Shown here piece by piece: positions 26,732 through 33,329 of a DNA stretch of 37,821 nt (its first letter is position 1; every line of letters starts with the position of its first letter). Position numbers and translations under genes: made by a program. The stretch comes from Chlamydiia bacterium (lineage in GTDB: Bacteria > Chlamydiota > Chlamydiia > Chlamydiales > GCA-2402025), in assembly GCA_022601395.1 (NCBI GenBank), contig JAJACS010000018.1:1-37821 (forward strand), written 5' to 3'. The notes beneath the pieces were generated by a model. The model saw nothing but the letters and a program-made list of their open reading frames with translations, had not been told where the DNA came from and did not search any database.

Positions 26732-27651
26732 CAGAAAACCATATCACCTTTTATATTTTCAATTTCCTTATCAAAGTGGCTTACAAGGGTTGGGTAGTTC
26801 TTATCAAGCCAGCTTCGGAAATCTCTAGTAATTCTATAAATTTCAGGTTTGTAAATGTTTGGATCCTTTTCCTTTTCATCAAGAAAAAACCGTCCCATAT
26901 CAAGCTGAACAGCAATTTCATTGATAAAGCCGAAGTTTGTGCAAAAGTCAGGATCTTCATCACCAATTCCCTTTTGACATCTTCTAATAGAAAGATCAAG
27001 GATTTCTGAAATAGCTTTTCTTGCCTCTTCTGTGTTTTGATCTCTCATATGCTTGTCTATTTTCTCATAAAAAAGGATGCCTTTTTTTTGAATCACAAAG
27101 GCTACATTGTCTGCATCAAGCTCATGTTTGATTTTGATTTTATCAATAATTTGAAGATTTTTTCGAAGATGGCTCGTTTTTCCAAGGTGGAGATAGACAA
27201 GCCCTGTTTCTTCTTTAAAGTGGTTAAAAGCGATTGCATAGGAGCTGAAAGTTCTATTTAGCGTTTTATCTTTTTTTGCTATTTTATAGTTTCTATAGGC
27301 CTTTAATTTACGAGTGAGTGGGACATATTGCATCCAGATAGGAATGCGAACATGGTGAAATTTGAAAAATTTCATCACGTACTCTTTATCTTCTGACTCA
27401 AAAACATAGGATTGTCCGCCGCAATTCAGGTAGGAGAAAGGGCTATCTAGGATTTTCTCAAGCTGCTTTTCGTCTGCAGAAGACAATGAATTCACTTGAT
27501 ATTTTTCGTTTTTTGGAAGGGGATTGAGTATACGAACAATTTGAAAGCCATCTGTGGCACAGTGTGTGAGTCTTTCTATTCCAAAAAATAGAGCGAGGCT
27601 CAATGCAAGATAAAGAGGATACTTCAAAAAACGAAATATACGTAAAGTCAT
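26731..27651 (-). CDS. Membrane-anchored protein-kinase-like protein, paralogue 1
   Basis: A 306-residue paralogue of the next gene, first of the pair. An N-terminal hydrophobic segment (about 11-24) follows basic residues, indicating a signal anchor or signal peptide. Kinase-like blocks: LNCGGQSYVF (75-84), YVMKFFK with Lys94, DEDPDFCTNFGF (231-242) and AVQLDMGRF (247-255). The last block has Asp-Met-Gly where active kinases have Asp-Phe-Gly. The linking region with ETGLVYLHLGK also aligns with ESGLIHLQLNP in the paralogue. A strong ribosome binding site (AGGAAGAG) precedes the ATG. The promoter region is shared with the divergent transporter gene. I do not recognise a named family; a host- or envelope-directed kinase is possible. 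Confidence 0.65.
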   Translation of the reverse strand: MTLRIFRFLKYPLYLALSLALFFGIERLTHCATDGFQIVRILNPLPKNEKYQVNSLSSADEKQLEKILDSPFSYLNCGGQSYVFESEDKEYVMKFFKFHHVRIPIWMQYVPLTRKLKAYRNYKIAKKDKTLNRTFSSYAIAFNHFKEETGLVYLHLGKTSHLRKNLQIIDKIKIKHELDADNVAFVIQKKGILFYEKIDKHMRDQNTEEARKAISEILDLSIRRCQKGIGDEDPDFCTNFGFINEIAVQLDMGRFFLDEKEKDPNIYKPEIYRITRDFRSWLDKNYPTLVSHFDKEIENIKGDMVF

Positions 27652-27681
27652 CTCTTCCTGTAAGATTGGTTAAAAACCGCC

Positions 27682-27711
27682 ATATTAATGACTTGTAAAT
27701 GCTAAAGTCAA
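27682..27711 (-). promoter_or_regulatory. Predicted promoter of the kinase-like gene pair
   Basis: On the minus strand TTGACT (plus-strand 27706-27711) and TAATAT (27682-27687) are 18 bases apart, matching five and four consensus positions. It overlaps the predicted promoter of the divergent transporter gene. Prediction only. Confidence 0.4.
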
Positions 27712-27721
27712 CGGATTAAAT
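27693..27721 (+). promoter_or_regulatory. Predicted promoter of the second DHA2 transporter
   Basis: TTGTAA (27693-27698) and TTAAAT (27716-27721) are 17 bases apart, four of six matches each, ending about 20 bases before the TTG start. Interleaved with the opposite-strand promoter of the kinase-like pair. Confidence 0.35.
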
Positions 27722-27742
27722 ACCTCAAGGTAAGGGTTCTAT

Positions 27743-29290
27743 TTGTCTTCAAATAATGTAATAAAAAAAAGACGCTGGCCGATCCTACTTGCAATGGCTA
27801 TGTGTACAGCTGTTGTCTTTTTAGACTCGACCATACTTCCTGTTGCTCTTCCGACAATTGAAAGGGAGCTCAGTTTGTCTTCTGTAGAGCTTCAGTGGAT
27901 TGTAAACTCCTACCTTCTTGTTCTTGCTTGCTTAATTCTTGCTGGTGGAAAGATCTCTGATCTTTACGGTCATAAACGCATGTATTGCGTGGGTATGGTT
28001 GTTTTTGGTATTGCCTCTGTACTTGGGGGGCTGTCACACACGAAAGGGCTTCTTATTTTTAGTAGATCACTCCAAGGACTTGGCGGTGCTATTATGACAC
28101 CGTCGTCTATGTCGATTCTTGTAGAAACTTACTCCCCCAATGAAAGAGGAAGAGCAGTAGGCCTTTTGGTTGCGATAGGTTCGATCTTTTTGTCTCTCGG
28201 TCCTTTTATAGGAGGTTTTCTTACCCAATACTTCACTTGGAGACTTGTGTTTTGGGTAAACATTCCAATCGTTTTGATTGGGATTTCAATAGCGTTATCT
28301 GTTGTACCGAAATCTGAGAAGGTTAAGTCTCGATTTGATGTACTTGGTTTTTTTACCTACACAATAGCTCTTATTTGCCTGATTTTGGGCCTTATGCAAG
28401 CTCGGGAATGGGGATGGGGGTCTCCTGCTGTAATTACTCTTTTTAGCCTGTTTATAGCCTTTGCAGCTCTTCTTGTTTTAAGACTTAGAAGCGTGAGCTA
28501 TCCTTTCATTGACTATCACTTGTTTAAAAATCCTGTGTTTCTAGGCGGCAATTTAATCATCTTATGTGCGCAGTTTCTTCTGATGATGACGATTTACTGG
28601 GTGATTTTCTTTCAGAAAACACTTGGTTATACTCCTGTACAAGCCGGTTCTTTAGCTCTGACCTCAACTCTACCTCTTATTATTTGTGCTCCTCTTAGTG
28701 GTTATTTGTCTGATCACTATGGGCCAAAAGTTCCTGTTATGGCGGGTTTTTTGCTGATACTTGTGGGTTTTTTGTGGTTTGCCTTTTTGGGCCATGAGCC
28801 TGTTGTTTGGATTTTGATTACGGGACTTCTTTTCTTTGGGTGTGGAATAGCAACTGTTATGACGCCAATAGGTACAACGACTGTAAGTGCAGTCGCTTCT
28901 CAGAAAAGAGGTACAGCTACTGGGATGTATTCTACAGTAAGAAACACTGCAGCACCCTTTGGTGTTGCTGTAATCGGTAGTGTGATTGCAAATATTTCGT
29001 TCTTTAAGTTTAAAGAGCTCATACAGGATGATTCAAGATTCAAAGGGATCAACCTTAAGTATTATTTAAGCTCGATCATTGAAGGGAAATCTCTTGTAAA
29101 CAACCCAGATGACTTATCTGAGGGTTTAATCAATTATCTAAAAGCAGCATACATAACAGCATCTAAGTCAGCATTCATGTGGGCGAACTTGCTTTGCGCT
29201 GGCGTATCTATCGTTGGTTTTGTTGTTTGTGTTATATATTTCTGGAAAGTTCGTCATCACAAGCATGACGATCAATCTACCGCTTTATAA
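27743..29290 (+). CDS. MFS transporter, DHA2 (EmrB/QacA) family, stand-alone
   Basis: Fourteen-segment proton-coupled drug exporter of 515 residues. It starts at TTG 27743, which has TAAGGG about eight bases upstream; the first Met downstream lies within membrane segment 1 and would truncate it. Motifs are more canonical than in the first transporter: LAGGKISDLYGHKRMY (motif A), RSLQGLGGAIMTPSSM, and LGPFIGGFLTQYFTW with the Gly-Pro of antiporter motif C, then VFWVNIPI. No adaptor or outer-membrane gene accompanies it, so it probably acts alone in the inner membrane. It is closer to typical QacA-like proteins than to the EmrB-like protein at 2362-3969, so the two are not recent duplicates. 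Substrate unknown. Confidence 0.92.
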   Translation: MSSNNVIKKRRWPILLAMAMCTAVVFLDSTILPVALPTIERELSLSSVELQWIVNSYLLVLACLILAGGKISDLYGHKRMYCVGMVVFGIASVLGGLSHTKGLLIFSRSLQGLGGAIMTPSSMSILVETYSPNERGRAVGLLVAIGSIFLSLGPFIGGFLTQYFTWRLVFWVNIPIVLIGISIALSVVPKSEKVKSRFDVLGFFTYTIALICLILGLMQAREWGWGSPAVITLFSLFIAFAALLVLRLRSVSYPFIDYHLFKNPVFLGGNLIILCAQFLLMMTIYWVIFFQKTLGYTPVQAGSLALTSTLPLIICAPLSGYLSDHYGPKVPVMAGFLLILVGFLWFAFLGHEPVVWILITGLLFFGCGIATVMTPIGTTTVSAVASQKRGTATGMYSTVRNTAAPFGVAVIGSVIANISFFKFKELIQDDSRFKGINLKYYLSSIIEGKSLVNNPDDLSEGLINYLKAAYITASKSAFMWANLLCAGVSIVGFVVCVIYFWKVRHHKHDDQSTAL

Positions 29291-29366
29291 TAATTAATAT
29301 TCTTCTTTAGTTTCTTCTTTTTATGTGATTTACGCATTCTAATTCGTACTTAATTAAAAAAATTAG

Positions 29367-29395
29367 TTGATATTTTATACTAGAATAACCATACT
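29367..29395 (+). promoter_or_regulatory. Predicted promoter of the 723-residue gene
   Basis: TTGATA (29367-29372) and CATACT (29390-29395) are exactly 17 bases apart, matching five and four consensus positions. They sit 45 bases before the ATG in an AT-rich intergenic region of 149 bases that has no clear terminator for the transporter gene. Confidence 0.4.
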
Positions 29396-29439
29396 GAATA
29401 TAGGGGAAGTACGCCCTTACAACAGAGAGTGCCGATTCT

Positions 29440-31611
29440 ATGGTTCGTAAGTTTATTGAAGACATGACACTTGTAGAGGCTCTGGATAATCTATCCAGTA
29501 TGGCCGATCTTGATGTGGAAAATGTCAAAAAGGAAAAAGAAGCGTCTAAAGAGGGTGGCAAGGTGACAGCATCTCCTCTCAGATGGCTTGACTTTGATGA
29601 TGATGAGCATACTATCGAAAACATCAAGCAGACATTCCAAGCTCTTCATAACTACCTCAAAGATATTTATCATAAAGACAAAGCAAAGCTCATGGATCTT
29701 GAAGTGCAGCAGGGTGTAAGAGCTATGATGCTTCTTGCTGGTGAAGCTGCATCAAATATAGACAAGTACACAGATATCTTAAGGCACGGGATTTCAGCTA
29801 AGAAAGCAAAAGATCTTTCAGAGTACAAGGGTCTACAGGAGTTCTATCAAAAGAAGCTTCTAAAGAAGTTTCAAAAAGTAGCAGATCTAAAAGAGTTTTG
29901 GGAAGAAGAGTGGGGGGAGTCTGAAGAAGATTTTCTAAACATTGAAAAGCGCGGTATTAAAGATCTTGAAAGTGTAAAGAACGATAGACAATATGAGCTT
30001 CTCTACCTTAAGAAAGAAGATGGCAAGCGCTTCTTTAATCATAGTTTGTTGAGGCATATCAAGCTTGTTGTTGATTTTGACCGCATCATTATGAGTGACT
30101 TTTATGATGATCCGTTCATTAAAGTACAAAAGGTTCTAGATAAAGATGCGATTACTTCTGCAAAGCAAATCAAAAAAGAAGTTCTTGGACACACGTCTAA
30201 ATTTTTCAAAAGGTACGATCACTTTAAATCATCAGAGTTCTATACGAATTTAGCCTATGCAGTTTACTCACTTATCCTAGCGTCTTCTCACCATAACCTG
30301 ATTGAAGAGGGCGGTAAAAAAAGCTGCGCTCAGTATATCCGCGACTTTATGCTCTTTTTGAATGATGCTTTTGTATCAGGTGATTATTTGAAGTTTGATA
30401 AAGAAGAGTTTGAAGAGCTTGATGTCTTTATTAGAGATTTAATGATGCTCTCCTATCAGCTTTGTGCCCATTTCTTTATTAAGGTTGGTTGCAAAGATAA
30501 GGGAATAGGCCTTGTCAACCAGCTTGCAGATAAAGAGCTTCCAAATGGTGAAAAAAGGATTCCAAGAAATGCGCAGCATCTTTGGAGCTCTTTTTTTGAT
30601 GAGAATGAGCATTTAGCAGCTGTCATCAGACGTTACCCAAATGGACCTGTATTTAAGACACTTGATAACTTTATCGATAAAGAGCGCTACAAATCATTTG
30701 ATCCGATCACTCAGGAAAACTACCCAAGGGCGCTTTATCACCTTTTCAATGAAGAACTGAACATTTCTTGTATTAGACTACCTTCTCCAACAAAGCAAAG
30801 TCTCATTACAAAAGCCACCTGCACACCTGTTTTCAAAGCTTTCATCAATGCAGTAAGACATCTTGGGCATAATCAGAGGTTTCTGTATTTCAATCTTCAA
30901 GATAGAACGGCATGGAATGAGCATGCAAGGTGTCAAGCGATAGAAGATCTGCCAAAAGACGCCAGGTACTCTGACTTCCTAGAGGTCTGTACGATTGCAA
31001 AAGACACAACCTTTTATAATCAAACTGAAGACTATGCAGGTACAAAGAATGCAGATGACTTTAAGAGTCTTCTAAAGCAGCAGCTTTTAAGCGGCGAGGA
31101 ATGCGGCTTTTTCTACCCTAAAAATATCGCAATAAAATACATCGAAACATTTGTAGAGAATTGCGTAGAGCTGATCCACAAGCATATTTTTGGCGGAAAG
31201 AAGGCGCTTTCTCGTAAAAACCGCATGGATTTTATTGAGATCTTTTACAACTTCTTTTTCCTTAAAATTATAGACCTTGAAAAGCCAACTCATATGAGTT
31301 TTAGTTGTAAGGACTCTGTTGATACAGGACCCGCAACTTACGCAGGCTTCTTTGCCTTTGTAAAGCTCATTTCAGAAGATAGTGAGTGGTCCATTGAAGA
31401 AGAGGACTTTTTCATGTGGATGATGCAATCACCCGCGATTACCTACAGAGAAAGGCCCATACACCTAGAGCGCTTTAATAGATCTGTGTCAGCACTTGCT
31501 GTACTTAATGCAGAGCTTGACACTGGAAGAACAAAGATCCTCAAAGACTTCGAGAAGCTTTATGATAGCAAGGTCTTTAAGAGTCTTGGAGTGCGAGAGG
31601 ATATTGACTAG
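29440..31611 (+). CDS. Large unknown protein with a CX5R-like but Arg-less motif; possible phosphoinositide-phosphatase-like effector
   Basis: A 723-residue soluble protein without signal peptide. Residues 1-50 are charged and probably flexible; 50-350 are helical. The C-terminal half carries a block FLYFNLQDRTAWNEHARC (481-498) and, 125 residues later, MSFSCKDSVDTG (619-630). The second block looks like the catalytic loop of Cys-dependent phosphatases of the SopB/SidP kind (C-K-x-x-x-D-R), but the final Arg is Thr629. So it may be an inactive or altered member. This comparison rests on short motifs and memory and is tentative. The gene has its own predicted promoter and overlaps the convergent 178-residue gene by 35 bases. 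The ribosome binding site is weak. Confidence 0.6.
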   Translation: MVRKFIEDMTLVEALDNLSSMADLDVENVKKEKEASKEGGKVTASPLRWLDFDDDEHTIENIKQTFQALHNYLKDIYHKDKAKLMDLEVQQGVRAMMLLAGEAASNIDKYTDILRHGISAKKAKDLSEYKGLQEFYQKKLLKKFQKVADLKEFWEEEWGESEEDFLNIEKRGIKDLESVKNDRQYELLYLKKEDGKRFFNHSLLRHIKLVVDFDRIIMSDFYDDPFIKVQKVLDKDAITSAKQIKKEVLGHTSKFFKRYDHFKSSEFYTNLAYAVYSLILASSHHNLIEEGGKKSCAQYIRDFMLFLNDAFVSGDYLKFDKEEFEELDVFIRDLMMLSYQLCAHFFIKVGCKDKGIGLVNQLADKELPNGEKRIPRNAQHLWSSFFDENEHLAAVIRRYPNGPVFKTLDNFIDKERYKSFDPITQENYPRALYHLFNEELNISCIRLPSPTKQSLITKATCTPVFKAFINAVRHLGHNQRFLYFNLQDRTAWNEHARCQAIEDLPKDARYSDFLEVCTIAKDTTFYNQTEDYAGTKNADDFKSLLKQQLLSGEECGFFYPKNIAIKYIETFVENCVELIHKHIFGGKKALSRKNRMDFIEIFYNFFFLKIIDLEKPTHMSFSCKDSVDTGPATYAGFFAFVKLISEDSEWSIEEEDFFMWMMQSPAITYRERPIHLERFNRSVSALAVLNAELDTGRTKILKDFEKLYDSKVFKSLGVREDID

Positions 31612-32113
31612 TCACTTCGGACATATCTTGTGGTTGCGTGTATTTTTTAAAGTCTATGATCACTTGGGATAGTCTTCCAAGATCCTGTTTTGCAAAAAGA
31701 AGAGAGTATTCGTATTGTTCTTCTAGCTTTTCTAGATCTCTAAAAGATTGAGAGGGGTCGAAGCGCTCTTGAGGCATGCCGTCATCAGTGCTCATACACC
31801 TCATACCTATATAGTCGCTGTAACGACTCATCATTGTGCTATAGGCTTGGCCTATCATTAACTTTTCTTTTAGAATATCAGCAGGTTTTAGTTCATTTTT
31901 AAACTCCCTTTCCCAAGAAATCCATCGAAGATATATGGAAGTCCTAGTATCACCATTAGGAAGCTTACTTGCCTCTGCAGCTTCTATAATAACATTTGTT
32001 ATGCAGCTCATTATGCGAGTTCTGAGTGCGCATAAATATTCTGTTTTATTTTCTAAAAGACTAGAAGTCGTCTCAAAGTTTCTTCTGTGTGTCTCAGCTA
32101 TAGTAGAAGCCAT
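31577..32113 (-). CDS. Hypothetical helical protein; start codon inside a perfect hairpin
   Basis: A 178-residue soluble protein with no recognisable domain. The N-terminus MASTIAETHRRNFETTSS is Ser/Thr-rich and lacks a Sec signal, in line with type III secretion substrates. The body is predicted helical, with a Trp/Arg/Glu-rich segment (YLRWISWEREFKNELK) and a charged C-terminal helix. The ribosome binding site AAGAGG and the ATG form the 3' arm of a perfect 14-base inverted repeat, so translation may be gated. It is last in a run of four minus-strand effector-like genes, 101 bases after the repeat-built protein gene, and overlaps the 723-residue gene by 35 bases on the other strand. Confidence 0.65.
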   Translation of the reverse strand: MASTIAETHRRNFETTSSLLENKTEYLCALRTRIMSCITNVIIEAAEASKLPNGDTRTSIYLRWISWEREFKNELKPADILKEKLMIGQAYSTMMSRYSDYIGMRCMSTDDGMPQERFDPSQSFRDLEKLEEQYEYSLLFAKQDLGRLSQVIIDFKKYTQPQDMSEVTSQYPLALQDS

Positions 32114-32156
32114 GTTATCCTCTTAATTTGCGTTTTATAACAAAGAGGATAACATG
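32111..32156 (-). promoter_or_regulatory. Perfect inverted repeat covering the ribosome binding site and start codon of the 178-residue gene
   Basis: CATGTTATCCTCTT and AAGAGGATAACATG form 14-base perfect arms (plus-strand 32111-32124 and 32143-32156) with an 18-base loop. In a minus-strand transcript the second arm contains AAGAGG and the ATG itself. There is no T-run after it, so it is not a terminator. It could be a translational switch or a DNA operator. Confidence 0.7.
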
Positions 32157-32214
32157 GTTTGGTCTTAATTACAGTTTAAAATAAACATTTAAATTTGTAA
32201 TGCAGTGTTTTTAT

Positions 32215-33270
32215 CTATACTTTTCTTAGTCTTAGTATATTCATTTTTAGAATCATAAGGTTTGTGAGAGTCTGATCATCTATATTTTCAACTCCTGAAG
32301 TTACTAATCTTTCAAAAGGAGCAGCTTTAACATCCTTTGAAGCAAGCTTCCATTCTGGGAATTTATCAGCAGCAGAATTTAGATTTTGAACGAGTGTTAC
32401 ATGGCCATCTGATGAAAGCTTTGCTAGATGCTTCCCAGTAATTAGGCCATCTTCTTTCATAGCAGCTATGATAGAACCTAATAATGATCTTAGATAAGTG
32501 TGTTTGTAGTTTTGCTTTGCCATATGCATGACTAAAAGATCTCCATAGACATCTGTTGCTACGTTCTGATCTGCATCAAATAGAGTTGCATCTTCAATAG
32601 CTACGAATCCTCTTTCAGCAAACCCATTAAATGCTTTTCCAGCTCTGTTGTAGTCTTCCATAGCTTCGTCAACAGAAGCTTGATCTTCTAAAAGAGAATG
32701 TTGAAGCTGAGGCTTCTGAGGCTTCTGAGGCTTTAAAACAGCATCAAAGACTTGCTGTGCATGAGCTGTTTCAAGTGCTTGTATCGTTCTTCTAAGGTTT
32801 GCAAGATTCTCAAACGTTAGTTGGTCTACGTTTTCAGGGCCTTGTGCTTTGAGTGTAACAAATGGAGCACTCTGAGCTTGTGCAAATCCGCTAAACTTAG
32901 TAGTTGCTTCGCTGTAAGCTTTTAGCTCTGCTTCAAGTCCTCCTATAGAAACTAATACGTCGAATTGATCACTTGAGAATAGTGGGTGCTGCACAAATGT
33001 TGATATAGTACTTTCAAGTAAGAAGGCCGCCATAGTTGTTTGTATTACTTTTGCATCTTCGTTGATTTCTTCTGCGAAATCTGCAGCATGACTCTCTGCC
33101 TTAAAAAGGTTTCTTGCGAGAAGTAGTGTCGTGCACTTATCTATGGTGGATGTTTTTCTTTCAGCTTCAGCAAGAGTATCCGCGCTAAATCCTGCGAGTC
33201 TTTGTAGCTTGTTATACAATGCTAAAAGCGCGCCTTCGAGCCCTGCTACTTTTACGATTTCTTGGTTCAT
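32215..33270 (-). CDS. Repeat-built helical protein of unknown function
   Basis: A 351-residue soluble, Ala/Leu-rich protein made of about four degenerate copies of a roughly 90-residue helical unit. Copies lie at about 8-57, 109-167, 198-254 and 289-349. The pattern is a Leu/Tyr helix, a KF-x-GFA-type turn (KFSGFAQ, AFNGFAE, KFPEWKL, RLAGFSA), a PF-x-x-L loop, then ENVD-x-x-T-x-x-NL and a final helix. A short KPQKPQKPQ run at 180-188 lies between copies 2 and 3. There is no signal peptide. It sits 59 bases after the coiled-coil gene on the same strand and probably belongs to the same transcript. No known family recognised; probable effector by context. Confidence 0.7.
   Translation of the reverse strand: MNQEIVKVAGLEGALLALYNKLQRLAGFSADTLAEAERKTSTIDKCTTLLLARNLFKAESHAADFAEEINEDAKVIQTTMAAFLLESTISTFVQHPLFSSDQFDVLVSIGGLEAELKAYSEATTKFSGFAQAQSAPFVTLKAQGPENVDQLTFENLANLRRTIQALETAHAQQVFDAVLKPQKPQKPQLQHSLLEDQASVDEAMEDYNRAGKAFNGFAERGFVAIEDATLFDADQNVATDVYGDLLVMHMAKQNYKHTYLRSLLGSIIAAMKEDGLITGKHLAKLSSDGHVTLVQNLNSAADKFPEWKLASKDVKAAPFERLVTSGVENIDDQTLTNLMILKMNILRLRKV
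32707..32733 (-). repeat. Three 9-base tandem repeats encoding Lys-Pro-Gln
   Basis: In-frame triplication of a 9-base unit (plus strand ggcttctga, last copy degenerate) producing KPQKPQKPQ in the repeat-built protein. A likely slippage-prone linker. Confidence 0.7.
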
Positions 33271-33329
33271 AAAAGCTGTTGCAAGAATGGAGCGCGCGCT
33301 TATAAAGAGGCTTTTTAACTCAGGTTCAG

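Noticed and set aside
32707..32733. Tandem repeat considered as part of a CRISPR or intergenic repeat array
   Set aside because: Only three 9-base units, in frame in a coding sequence, without spacers.
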